Shown here: positions 15,835-24,502 of the stretch, piece by piece
Layout: each line of letters begins with the position of its first letter
How positions within the stretch are numbered: position 1 is the first letter of the stretch
NCBI RefSeq assembly: GCF_965223525.1
Contig: NZ_CBDCWX010000005.1
Span: 868,001 to 932,000 of the forward strand
Reading direction: 5' to 3'
Length of the DNA stretch: 64,000 nucleotides
Origin: Leptofilum sp965223525
Lineage (GTDB): Bacteria > Chloroflexota > Anaerolineae > Promineifilales > Promineifilaceae
Notes under the pieces: model-generated
The model's input: the letters and a program-made list of their open reading frames with translations, nothing else
Told to the model about the DNA's origin: nothing
Databases searched by the model: none
Position numbers and translations under genes: made by a program

Positions 15835-17145
15835 ATGAGCAAAAGCGACGCCCTACGGCAACAAATTCTGGCATTGGTACAAGAATATTACGAGGCTGAA
15901 CATAGTCAGCACCGCTTTACGCCCGGTGAAACCGAGGTGCCCGTTTCTGGGCGCGTGTACGACGCGGCCGAAATGGTTAATTTAGTGGATTCGTCGCTAG
16001 AATTTTGGCTGACAACCGGCCGTTATGCCGAGCAGTTTGAGCAGGACTTTGCCCGTTGGATGGGCGTGCGCCACGCTATTTTGTGCAACTCCGGCTCATC
16101 GGCTAATCTGCTGGCACTCTCTGCACTCACTTCTCCTAAACTGGAAGATCGCCAATTACGGCCAGGGGATGAAGTAATTACGGTCGCAGCAGGCTTCCCC
16201 ACAACGGTAAATCCCATTGTGCAAAATCAGCTAACGCCTGTCTTCTTGGATATTGAGCTGGGGACGTACAATGTGGATGTGTCGCTGCTGAAAGCGGCCG
16301 TTTCTCCCCGCACCAAAGCCATTATGATAGCTCACACATTAGGCAACCCCTTCAATCTGGATGCCGTGCTGGAAATAGCAAACAAGCATGACCTCTGGCT
16401 CATTGAAGATAATTGTGACGCTGTGGGATCGCTTTATAACGGCCGTCTCACCGGCTCATTTGGGCATCTATCCACCGTTAGCTTTTACCCAGCCCACCAC
16501 ATCACCATGGGCGAAGGAGGCTGTGTGCTTACCAACCGCCCACAGCTCAAAAAGCTGGTGGAATCATTCCGCGACTGGGGGCGCGACTGTTGGTGTGCCC
16601 CCGGCGTCGCCAACACCTGCGGCAAGCGGTTTGACTGGCAGCTAGGCGATCTGCCTGAAGGGTATGATCATAAATACATCTACTCCCACATTGGCTACAA
16701 CCTGAAAATGACTGACATGCAAGCGGCCGTCGGCGTGGCCCAACTAAAGAAGCTGCCCAGCTTCATTGAAGCCCGCAAGCGCAACTGGCAGCTATTGTAC
16801 GATGGGCTCAAGCAATACGAGCACTATTTTATCTTGCCACAGGCCACCCCCAACAGCGACCCTAGCTGGTTTGGCTTCCTGCTCACCGTGCGCCCCGATG
16901 CCCCCTTTAGCCGAAACGAGTTGGTGCAATTTTTGGAAGCCAATCAGGTGGCAACGCGCCTGCTGTTCAGCGGCAACATCACCCGCCAGCCTGCCTACCA
17001 AAACGTCAATTATCGCGCGGTGGGCGATCTCACCAACACCGACACGGTGATGAACCAAACGTTTTGGATCGGGGTTTACCCACGCATCACGCCACAGATG
17101 ATAGAATATGTTTTATCTGTGTTTTCTGATTTTCTAAATCGTTGA
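15835..17145 (+). CDS. rfbH: CDP-4-keto-6-deoxyglucose-3-dehydrase (E1)
   Basis: A 436-residue PLP fold-type I enzyme of the DegT/DnrJ/EryC1/StrS family. Unlike the aminotransferases it has the E1 dehydrase signature: histidine in place of the PLP lysine (FYPAHHITMGEGG, His221/222), and cysteines at 194, 252, 254 and 262, giving exactly C-x57-C-x1-C-x7-C for a [2Fe-2S] cluster. It should use PMP and the cluster to remove the C3 hydroxyl of a CDP-4-keto-6-deoxyhexose in 3,6-dideoxyhexose synthesis. Its reductase partner and a CDP-sugar synthase are not in this window. A divergent C-terminal fragment of a second homologue lies at 20932-21058. Confidence 0.95.
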   Translation: MSKSDALRQQILALVQEYYEAEHSQHRFTPGETEVPVSGRVYDAAEMVNLVDSSLEFWLTTGRYAEQFEQDFARWMGVRHAILCNSGSSANLLALSALTSPKLEDRQLRPGDEVITVAAGFPTTVNPIVQNQLTPVFLDIELGTYNVDVSLLKAAVSPRTKAIMIAHTLGNPFNLDAVLEIANKHDLWLIEDNCDAVGSLYNGRLTGSFGHLSTVSFYPAHHITMGEGGCVLTNRPQLKKLVESFRDWGRDCWCAPGVANTCGKRFDWQLGDLPEGYDHKYIYSHIGYNLKMTDMQAAVGVAQLKKLPSFIEARKRNWQLLYDGLKQYEHYFILPQATPNSDPSWFGFLLTVRPDAPFSRNELVQFLEANQVATRLLFSGNITRQPAYQNVNYRAVGDLTNTDTVMNQTFWIGVYPRITPQMIEYVLSVFSDFLNR

Positions 17146-17248
17146 ATTATCAGCTCCTGTTTTACCAACGATACTTCTTCAATACTGCCTACATATTTGT
17201 TCGCATCCATACAAAATAGGAGCAAGTGCTGCAACCTATTCATATGTG

Positions 17249-19849
17249 ATGAAACTTCTCGAACGCGAGACATTTTTACAGACGTTACATACTACATTTA
17301 CTGAGGTAGCTGCTGGGAACGGCCGTATCGCTCTGGTTTATGGCGAAGCAGGTATTGGCAAGACCTCTCTCGTTGAACAATTTGCTGCCGAGTGCCCCCA
17401 GCCTGTCCGGTTGTTTTTTGGCGTTTGCGACTTCTTGTTTACACCACGTCCGCTAGATCCCATCTACGATATGGCTCGGCAAAATTGGCTTGAAATGCGC
17501 GAATTGCTGCAAAAGGAGACTGATTGGCTAGCCATTGCCAGAACTTTTTTAAGCAAGTTAGAAAGCAACGAAATTCCCTCACTGGTAATCATTGAAGATG
17601 TGCATTGGGCAGATGAAGCCACCCTCGATCTAATCAAATTCCTGGGAAGACGAATTCGATCAACACCAACGCTTATCATTCTTACCTATCGTGATGATGA
17701 GTTAGAGCCCCATCATTCTCTGCGAACCGTTCTAGGCGATCTAGCCACCTCTGGCATAATACGCAGAATCTCCCTGACACCCTTCTCCATTGCCGGTGTC
17801 CAACAATTAGCGCAAGGCAAAAATGTGGACACAGCAACCCTCCACCACCAAACCAGCGGCAACCCTTTTTTTGTGACGGAGGTGCTGGCGAGTGATGCCG
17901 ATGGCATTCCAGCAACCGTGCGGGATGCGGTTTTGGCGCGAGCGACTCGCCTTTCACTGTCTGGACGAGCTACTTTGGAAGCAGCAGCCATGATCGGTGC
18001 GCGGGTCGAGCCGATGTTATTATCTGCGGTTACCAGCACTGAAGCGTCAGCCGCTGAGGAGTGCCTTGCGGCTGGAATGCTGCAAACGCAAGGAGCGATA
18101 TTGGCCTTTCGCCATGAACTAACTCGCCAGACGATTCTGGATACCATTTCGCCCCAAAGAAAAATCATCCTGCATCAGTTGATTTTAGAGGGCATGAAGG
18201 CATTACCAACCGAACAACAAAACCTGGCACGCTTAGCCCATCATGCTGAGGGGGCGAATGACGCAGAAGCGACGCTGGCGTATGCGTCTGAAGCCGCACG
18301 CCAGGCCAAAGCGGCAAATGCTCATCGGGAGGCGGCTGCACAATATGCACGCGCCTTGCGTTTTTCTAACACCCTTCCTCCAACCGACCGCGCGGCATTG
18401 TTAGAAGCCTATGCTGCTGAGTGCAATGTTGTTGAGAAACGGCCAGAAGGAATATCTGCTCGCCAGGCGGTCATTGAGATTTGGCGTGAAGCTGGCAATC
18501 AGCTAAAGGTTGGAGAAAATCTAGTAGCTTTGGTCACCATGTATTTTGGACTGGGGCAAACGGCCGCTGCTGAATTAGCCAGCCAAGAAGCCGTTGATCT
18601 GCTGGAAGCACTCCCGCCGAGTCGGGAACTAGCCCAGGCATACCAAACGCAAGCCATGCTAAGTATGCTGCAACGAGACTTAGCAGAAGCCCTGCCCGAA
18701 GCAGAGAAGGCTGTGGCTCTAGCAGAACAATTTAAAGATATGGAAACCTTGTCCGCGGCTTACAATACCATTGGCTCATCTTTGATTCTTTCTGATTACG
18801 AAGCAGGATGCCACTATCTGGAAAAAAGCCTGACTATTGCCGAAGAAAATGCGCTGTCTTTTCGGGTGGCCGGTGCTTATGCGAATCTGGGCTCTGGTTC
18901 AGGCGAGATGTATTATTTTCCCGAAGCAGATCGCTACCTGACTGAAGGTACTGCCTATGCTCTTGAACGAGAGCAGCATGGCTCCCGTCTGTATATGATG
19001 GCATGGCGGGCACTCGTCCAGCTCTATTTAGGCCGATGGGATCAAGTTGGGGAGACAGCTACGGCCGTTCTGCAATATCCCGACGTTTCGGCAATCAGTC
19101 GGATAATGGCCCTGCTGGCTCTAGGGCGCTTACGCAGTCGACGTGGCGATCCGGGCGCCTGGGAAGCGCTTGATGAAGCCATTGACCTGGCCGAAGAGAC
19201 ACAAACATTGCAGCGCATTGCGCCTGTGCGGGCAGCCAGCGCCGAGGCTGCCTGGTTGGCCGGGAATCCAGAACGTACGTTGGCAGAAGCCCAGGCTACC
19301 TATCAATTTGCCCTTGAAAAACAACATGCCTGGTTTACGGGTGAGCTCGCTTTTTGGGCCTGGCGAGCTGGAGAAAAGCTAACAATTCCCTCTTGGACAA
19401 CCGTGCCTTTTGTTCAACAAATTAATGGTAACTGGCAGGCTGCTGCTGATGAATGGGAGCAACGGAGCTGCCCATATGAGCAGGCTACTGCCCTGGCCGA
19501 TGGCGATGAGAAAGCCCAATTAGCGGCTCTGGAAATCTTTGAACGGTTAGGAGCCGCACCCGCTGCCGACAAGTTGCGCCAACAGTTACGATCAGCAGGT
19601 GTGCGAGGCATTCCGCGTGGCCCGCGCCCCTCTACGCGAGAAAATCCATTTGGCCTGACGGGGCGTGAGATGGATGTGCTGGCACTTTTAACCAAGGGGT
19701 TGAGCAATGCCGACATTGCCCAACGTTTAACGATTTCGCCACGTACTGTAGAGCATCACGTTTCGGCCGTTTTGGGTAAGCTAGCTGTTGAATCACGCAC
19801 CGAGGCAGTTGCTGTTGTTCACCAACACAAACTCTTTTCGGCCAAATAA
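17249..19849 (+). CDS. LuxR-family regulator with N-terminal AAA ATPase (MalT-like architecture)
   Basis: About 866 residues. An N-terminal P-loop ATPase shows Walker A GEAGIGKT and Walker B LVIIEDVHWAD; a long helical, TPR-like middle follows (about 330-760); and the C-terminal LuxR DNA-binding domain is clear in LTGREMDVLALLTKGLSNADIA and ISPRTVEHHVSAVLGKL. Such proteins are ATP-dependent, ligand-controlled activators. A GTG at 17246 lies one codon upstream of the ATG used here. It precedes the DUF4242 and secreted-protein genes, which are candidate targets. Confidence 0.92.
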   Translation: MKLLERETFLQTLHTTFTEVAAGNGRIALVYGEAGIGKTSLVEQFAAECPQPVRLFFGVCDFLFTPRPLDPIYDMARQNWLEMRELLQKETDWLAIARTFLSKLESNEIPSLVIIEDVHWADEATLDLIKFLGRRIRSTPTLIILTYRDDELEPHHSLRTVLGDLATSGIIRRISLTPFSIAGVQQLAQGKNVDTATLHHQTSGNPFFVTEVLASDADGIPATVRDAVLARATRLSLSGRATLEAAAMIGARVEPMLLSAVTSTEASAAEECLAAGMLQTQGAILAFRHELTRQTILDTISPQRKIILHQLILEGMKALPTEQQNLARLAHHAEGANDAEATLAYASEAARQAKAANAHREAAAQYARALRFSNTLPPTDRAALLEAYAAECNVVEKRPEGISARQAVIEIWREAGNQLKVGENLVALVTMYFGLGQTAAAELASQEAVDLLEALPPSRELAQAYQTQAMLSMLQRDLAEALPEAEKAVALAEQFKDMETLSAAYNTIGSSLILSDYEAGCHYLEKSLTIAEENALSFRVAGAYANLGSGSGEMYYFPEADRYLTEGTAYALEREQHGSRLYMMAWRALVQLYLGRWDQVGETATAVLQYPDVSAISRIMALLALGRLRSRRGDPGAWEALDEAIDLAEETQTLQRIAPVRAASAEAAWLAGNPERTLAEAQATYQFALEKQHAWFTGELAFWAWRAGEKLTIPSWTTVPFVQQINGNWQAAADEWEQRSCPYEQATALADGDEKAQLAALEIFERLGAAPAADKLRQQLRSAGVRGIPRGPRPSTRENPFGLTGREMDVLALLTKGLSNADIAQRLTISPRTVEHHVSAVLGKLAVESRTEAVAVVHQHKLFSAK

Positions 19850-20016
19850 TATTGTTTTCCCCATCTTTTCCCCGCTGAAACGGCCGTAATTCCCAATTTA
19901 GGTACCCCATTTGTCCAAAATAGGTAATCGCGCCGATGTGGTATCTCTGGCCATCATTTAAGATTGAGCCATCAGCTGATAGCTAGAAAAATCATACACA
20001 AAAGGAGATTAAACTG

Positions 20017-20289
20017 ATGCCTAGATACCTCGTTGAACGTACATTTTCTGACGGACTTGCTTTACCCGCCAATGCTGAAGGTGCCCAGGTTTGCCAAACT
20101 TTGATTGGCAACAATGCCACAAACGGCGTTACCTGGATTCACTCTTATGTTACCGGTGACAAGCAAAAAACTTTTTGCATTTACGATGGCCCGTCGCCAG
20201 AAGCTGTTCGCAGTGCAGCCAATCGCAGCGACCTGCCAGTAGACCGCATCACAGAAGTTCGGGTGCTGGATCCCTACTTTTATTTGTAA
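20017..20289 (+). CDS. DUF4242 family small protein
   Basis: A 90-residue soluble protein with the compact alpha/beta pattern of DUF4242: MPRYLVERTF at the start, GVTWIHSYVTGDKQKTFCIYDGPSPEAVR in the middle. The related SCO4226 group is reported to bind nickel, but I see only one Cys and one or two His here, so metal binding is uncertain. A strong AAAGGAGAT ribosome-binding site precedes the ATG. A secreted-protein gene follows after 39 bases. The upstream 166-base gap holds one ACGGCCGT (19881). Confidence 0.85.
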   Translation: MPRYLVERTFSDGLALPANAEGAQVCQTLIGNNATNGVTWIHSYVTGDKQKTFCIYDGPSPEAVRSAANRSDLPVDRITEVRVLDPYFYL

Positions 20290-20328
20290 GGTAAACAGTC
20301 ATATTCCTAGATGATTTTGGAGGTTATT

Positions 20329-20844
20329 ATGAAAGGCAAAAAATTGATACTAGTTGGCGTTGTGGTAACCCTTTTACTGTTGACGGCGCAGTTGGTTTTG
20401 GCAGACGGCCGTGGCCATAGTGGCCATAATCCAATCCAACGATTACGTGCGGTTACGGCCCGATTCCGCAGCATCCCTGCAGCACAAGCGGCAGGTTACG
20501 ATCTTGTTCCCGGTTTGGATCACTGCTTTGATAATCCTGGCGTTGGGGGAATGGGCTACCATTACATCAATCTTGATATTCTGGATTTGAACGTGGATCC
20601 GCTGCGCCCAGAAGCGATGGTTTACTCGACTGGTCAAAACGGGCGTCTGCAACTAGGGGCTGTTGAATATGTGGTGCCAGCCGCAGCCTGGGACGCCGCC
20701 GGACACAGTGAACCACCCCAACTCTTTGGCCATCACTTCCACTTCAATGAGAGCCTGGGCGTGTATGCTCTCCACGCCTGGATTTGGAAACATAACCCGG
20801 CAGGCATGTTTGAAGATTGGAATCCCAACGTTACTTGCCCCTAG
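20329..20844 (+). CDS. Secreted protein of an uncharacterised family
   Basis: About 171 residues with a signal peptide (hydrophobic 6-23, cleavage probably after LADG or VLA). The mature part is rich in His and aromatic residues: GLDHCFDNPGVGGMGYHYIN, then LFGHHFHFNE, HAWIWKHNPAGMFEDWNPNVTC. I recall similar extracytoplasmic proteins in many bacteria but know no assigned role; the spaced His and two Cys suggest metal binding or a disulfide. TGGAGG at 20318-20323 places the start at 20329 rather than at the upstream ATG at 20311. A stem-loop follows at 20901. Confidence 0.8.
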   Translation: MKGKKLILVGVVVTLLLLTAQLVLADGRGHSGHNPIQRLRAVTARFRSIPAAQAAGYDLVPGLDHCFDNPGVGGMGYHYINLDILDLNVDPLRPEAMVYSTGQNGRLQLGAVEYVVPAAAWDAAGHSEPPQLFGHHFHFNESLGVYALHAWIWKHNPAGMFEDWNPNVTCP

Positions 20845-20900
20845 CCCCTAAGTTGATTTGAAATCTGGCAAACAAAATTCACGCACCATGTGAATTAGCT

Positions 20901-20928
20901 CCCCCGGTTGAGGAAAGTCAATCGGGGG
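20901..20928. terminator. CCCCCGGTTG/CAATCGGGGG hairpin
   Basis: A 10-bp stem of CCCCCGGTTG and CAATCGGGGG with an 8-base loop lies 57 bases after the secreted-protein gene. There is no T-run, so it may be a weak terminator or the scar of an insertion, since a decayed gene fragment begins directly after it. Confidence 0.5.
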
Positions 20929-20931
20929 TCG

Positions 20932-21058
20932 TTCCACGTCGTTGGCGACCTTACCGACACCGACATCGTCATGAATCAAACCTTCTGGATTGGCGTCTAC
21001 CCCCACCATGATTGAGTATATGTTGGATGCCTTTGCCAGCTTTATTTCAAAATATTGA
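20932..21058 (+). pseudogene. Decayed C-terminal fragment of a second rfbH-like dehydrase gene
   Basis: Read in frame from 20932 this encodes VVGDLTDTDIVMNQTFWIGVYP, split here as VVGDLTDTDIV then MNQTFWIGVYP, then hits a stop; after a shift, ATG at 21008 continues as MIEYMLDAFASFISKY and stops at 21058. The intact gene at 15835 ends with the corresponding AVGDLTNTDTVMNQTFWIG and MIEYVLSVFSDF. The third codon positions differ widely, so this is a divergent homologue and not a recent copy. About 14 bases corresponding to the RITPQ segment are missing. Only the last 40 or so codons survive. Confidence 0.85.
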
Positions 21059-21084
21059 TTTTATTGGCCATCAGCATCTGTGCA

Positions 21085-21933
21085 TCACGCATAATTTCGT
21101 ATCAGCACCTCAGCGATTTTTCCCCGCCCATTTGCTTTTGAGTTTACGGCTCTATTCGCGTGGACAATGCTGACTGAATAGTCAGCATACAGTTCCTTAA
21201 TGAAGTCTGTCGCTGAATTAGATAGCAAAAATTTCACGCCCCTTTCGTCAAGCCGATCGCACACAGATTTCAAACGCGCCTGTTCGTCTCTACCAAATCC
21301 ACCTTTGGTGTAACCAGTAAAATTGGCGCTGTTCGAGACAGGATCATATGGGGGATCAAAGTAGACAAATGAGCCTTTGCGTATGTTTGCTAAAGCTTTC
21401 TCATAGTCGGTGTTGAGAATCCTGATATCGTTGTGAGCAAGATAGTTGCTTACAGCTCTTATGGTAATCTCATTCACAATATTTGGATTCTTGTACCGTC
21501 CGAAAGGCGAATTAAATTCGCCAGCACTATTAACACGAAACAGCCCGTTGTAACAAGTCTTATTCAAATATATGATTCGAGATGCTCGCTGAATGTTGTT
21601 TAACTTGCGATAAAGCGCTTTATCTCTGTCTAAGCCTCGAATTTCATAGAAGTATGCTTCTTCGTTTTTATGCTCTTTCAACTCTTGGATAAGTTTATCT
21701 GGTGCTTTTTTTATAACTTCATAGAGATTTACAAGCTCTTCATTGCTATCGTTTATGACAGCTTTTTTGGGCTGCAAATGGAATAGCACGGCTCCTCCAC
21801 CCACAAAGGGCTCGTAGTATCGTGAGAATTGCTGGGGGATATATCTTTTGATTTCGGCCAGGAGCTGGCGTTTCCCTCCTACCCATTTTACAAATGGCCT
21901 GACCAACTCATTGCGTCGCTTACGTCTACTCAT
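21085..21933 (-). CDS. Dam-like DNA adenine N6-methyltransferase
   Basis: A 282-residue alpha-class adenine methyltransferase. The SAM site is FVKWVGGKRQLL plus YYEPFVGGGAVLF, and the catalytic motif is FDPPYDP near residue 190. It resembles DpnM/Dam-type enzymes that methylate GATC, though the target cannot be proved from sequence. No restriction endonuclease is adjacent, so it is an orphan here. The gene is more AT-rich than its neighbours, contains no ACGGCCGT, and follows a decayed gene fragment, which together suggest horizontal acquisition. Only 19 bases separate it from the upstream Lon-like gene's stop. Confidence 0.93.
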   Translation of the reverse strand: MSRRKRRNELVRPFVKWVGGKRQLLAEIKRYIPQQFSRYYEPFVGGGAVLFHLQPKKAVINDSNEELVNLYEVIKKAPDKLIQELKEHKNEEAYFYEIRGLDRDKALYRKLNNIQRASRIIYLNKTCYNGLFRVNSAGEFNSPFGRYKNPNIVNEITIRAVSNYLAHNDIRILNTDYEKALANIRKGSFVYFDPPYDPVSNSANFTGYTKGGFGRDEQARLKSVCDRLDERGVKFLLSNSATDFIKELYADYSVSIVHANRAVNSKANGRGKIAEVLIRNYA

Positions 21934-21952
21934 CGTTCTGATTAAACTTTAC

Positions 21953-24346
21953 TTAGGCATCATCGTCTTCGCCGAAATTACTGAGTTCTTCGGCCAGTTT
22001 TAGCAAGCGGGCTTGCACAGCGTGGTGAACGGTGCCTTCGGAATAGCTGCCATCTTTTTGGCGCTGTCCGGCAGGTAGATTCATGAGCAGTTCAATGCCT
22101 TCATCCAGCGTTTCGACTGGCCAGATGTGGAAGTTACCTGAGGAAACGGCCGTTACCACCGCTTCATGCAGCATCAAATTCTCAATATTACTGGCGGGAA
22201 TCAGCACCCCCTGATCCCCCGTAAGCCCCCGTGCCTGGCACAGGCGGAACCAGCCCTCAATTTTTTCATTCACGCCACCAATGGGCTGAATTTCACCCCG
22301 CTGGTTAACAGAACCCGTGACTGCCAGCGACTGCTTGATTGGAATATCGCTGAGGCTGGAGAGCAGCGCATATAGTTCAGTGGAGGAGGCGCTGTCGCCG
22401 TCCACGCCGCCGTAATTTTGCTCAAACGTCAGGCTGGCGGTGAGCGACAGCGGCTGGTTTTGGGCGTAGGTACCGCCCAGGTAGCCATTCAGCGTCAGCA
22501 CGCCCTTCTCGTGAATGGGGCCAGACATCTCCGTTTCCCGCTCGATGTGGATGATGCCATCGTCACCCATGAAGGTGCGGGCAGTGATGCGGCCAGGAAT
22601 GCCGAAGGAATAGTCGCCCGTGTCTAGCACGGAGAGACCGTTGACCTGCCCCACCACGCCGCCTTCGGTGGCGATGAAGATGGTTCCATCAAGGAACCGC
22701 TCGAACATGATTTCCTCGAGCTGATTAGCGCGTTTGGTGCGCTCTGCCAGTGCCTCTTGCACATCCTGGCCGGTTACGTGAGGTCGGTCATTGGCCCCTG
22801 CCCAATAGCTCGCTTCCCTCACCAAATCTGCCACCATGCCAAACACAGTGCTCAACTTGCGCTTGTCTTCGGCTATGCGGGAGCCAAATTCGACTACTTT
22901 AGCAACGGCCGTTGGCTCAAAGTGAAGCAGCTTTTCCTGGTGGCAGCGGTTGGCAATAAAATTAGCATATGCCTGCTCGGCAGCTTCATCACGCGGCATC
23001 GTCGAATCAAAATCGGCCCGCACCTTAAACAAGGTGCGGAAATCCTCATCCTGCTCAAACAGCAAGTAATATAGCCCCACGCTGCCCGTCATGATGATTT
23101 TCACCTGCAGCGGAATGGGCTCCGGGTCGAGCGTTTTGGCCAAAACCTGGCCGCCACCCATCATGGCGGCAGGCTGAACAGAGATTTCTTCTGCTTTGAT
23201 GGCCCGTTTTAAGGCTTCCCAGGCAGCAGGATGCTTAAATAAGTCGTGGGCATTGAGGATGAGATAGCCACCATTGGCCCAGTGCAAGCTGCCACATTTT
23301 ATGTTGGTGAAATGGGTCGTGAGCAGCCCGTTACGCATTTCATACTCCAGCCGTCCAAAGAGATTATTGTAGGTAGGATTATCTTCCACAATGACAGGTG
23401 CGCCTTGCGTGTCGCCATTGTTCACCAAAACATTGACCTCGTACCTGCTCAAATCTATCTGCTCCGGGCTGTCTACCGGCGATGTAAAATCATCAATCTG
23501 GTTAAGGACGTCTGCCTGCACTTCCTTCAGGTAAAGCTGCATCTCTTCGTCGGCGATGTCGTCAGTTTGCAAATCATCAAAGTGGTGTTGTACGGCCGTT
23601 TGCGCCACGTCTCGGTCAATCTGCTTCATCTTTTGCCGTGCTTCCAGCTCTAGCTGATGAATTTGGTAAGCCGCTTCCTCCAACTCCGCCGAGAGCTTCT
23701 GGGCTTCCTGCTCCATCGCCTGCCGCGTTTCGATGGGCAACTGCTGCACCTGCTCCGGGCTCATCTGCTGCCCATCCTGAATGGGCACAATGGCAAAGCC
23801 GGAGGCTGTTTGCATCAGGCCAAAGTTACTGGCAGCCGCTTTTTGCTGAATTGTTTGCAACGTCGCGCCACGCTGCTGCTCAAACTCTGTTTTCATGCGG
23901 TTGATGGTCTCACGGTAAGATTCGGTATCAAACGCCTGGGGCAAATCCTGCCGCAAATCGGCAATGAGGCGAGACATGCGTGCCTTGAATTTAGTGCCTT
24001 GTCCGGCAGGCAGCTCAATGGCGCGAGGCTGGTGCGGCACGGCAAAATTATGCACATAAATCCAGTCGTTTGGCACAGGCGCCGTGCGAGTTTGCTGCTG
24101 CAAATAATGCTCAATGGCGGTGGCCCGCCCCGTACCGTGTGCACCCAGCGCGTAAATGTTGTAGCCGTGGCTACCAATGCCAATACCAAAGGCAATGGAC
24201 CGTGTGCCACGCGGTTGCCCAATAATGTGGGTGTCAGTTTCTAGTTCGGCCGTGCTGGTGAAGGTAAATGTGTCTGCTGGGCAGGTTAGGCGTAACTGTT
24301 CAGGGGTGAGGGGGGAAACGGCCGTATCAGTCTTCTTGGGCATCAA
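21953..24346 (-). CDS. Lon-related AAA+ protease (LonB/LonC-like, COG1067)
   Basis: A 797-residue ATP-dependent protease-like protein. The P-loop region reads GAHGTGRAT, with Arg where Walker A has Lys, as in several members of this group. A coiled segment (about 150-260) interrupts the ATPase, and the C-terminal S16 peptidase domain has the Ser-Lys dyad: Ser652 in DGDSAS and Lys695 in GGVNEKIEGW. The spacing of 43 equals that of E. coli Lon (679/722). There is no N-terminal substrate-binding domain as in LonA. It should degrade damaged or regulatory proteins; ATP dependence is uncertain because of the altered P-loop. Confidence 0.92.
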   Translation of the reverse strand: MMPKKTDTAVSPLTPEQLRLTCPADTFTFTSTAELETDTHIIGQPRGTRSIAFGIGIGSHGYNIYALGAHGTGRATAIEHYLQQQTRTAPVPNDWIYVHNFAVPHQPRAIELPAGQGTKFKARMSRLIADLRQDLPQAFDTESYRETINRMKTEFEQQRGATLQTIQQKAAASNFGLMQTASGFAIVPIQDGQQMSPEQVQQLPIETRQAMEQEAQKLSAELEEAAYQIHQLELEARQKMKQIDRDVAQTAVQHHFDDLQTDDIADEEMQLYLKEVQADVLNQIDDFTSPVDSPEQIDLSRYEVNVLVNNGDTQGAPVIVEDNPTYNNLFGRLEYEMRNGLLTTHFTNIKCGSLHWANGGYLILNAHDLFKHPAAWEALKRAIKAEEISVQPAAMMGGGQVLAKTLDPEPIPLQVKIIMTGSVGLYYLLFEQDEDFRTLFKVRADFDSTMPRDEAAEQAYANFIANRCHQEKLLHFEPTAVAKVVEFGSRIAEDKRKLSTVFGMVADLVREASYWAGANDRPHVTGQDVQEALAERTKRANQLEEIMFERFLDGTIFIATEGGVVGQVNGLSVLDTGDYSFGIPGRITARTFMGDDGIIHIERETEMSGPIHEKGVLTLNGYLGGTYAQNQPLSLTASLTFEQNYGGVDGDSASSTELYALLSSLSDIPIKQSLAVTGSVNQRGEIQPIGGVNEKIEGWFRLCQARGLTGDQGVLIPASNIENLMLHEAVVTAVSSGNFHIWPVETLDEGIELLMNLPAGQRQKDGSYSEGTVHHAVQARLLKLAEELSNFGEDDDA

Positions 24347-24432
24347 ACTCTCCGCTGGGTCAAAAATAAGGTGGCTGCATTATAGTGTAAAGCAGGGGAA
24401 GTTGTCGAAGGGCTGTTGTCATCAACTAAAGT

Positions 24433-24489
24433 GCCAGGCACGGACTGCATAGTCGTTATTTTGCACTATTGTCCCGCCCCGTGCCTGGC
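24433..24489. repeat. GCCAGGCAC/GTGCCTGGC inverted repeat
   Basis: A long-loop inverted repeat (arms GCCAGGCAC and GTGCCTGGC, extended by partial pairing) fills most of the 156-base gap between the DUF5996 and Lon-like genes. It appears to be a dispersed intergenic element without its own gene. Confidence 0.6.
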
Positions 24490-24502
24490 GCTAAAAAACA
24501 AA

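Noticed and set aside
21085..21933. The Dam-like methylase as the enzyme that methylates ACGGCCGT
   Set aside because: Its type modifies adenine in GATC-like sites, and CGGCCG holds no adenine in its core. It also looks newly acquired, while the palindrome is old and widespread.
22166..24244. Several plus-strand frames opposite the Lon-like gene, up to 195 codons
   Set aside because: They are opposite a gene with an intact catalytic dyad and correct spacing, and show no recognisable domain.
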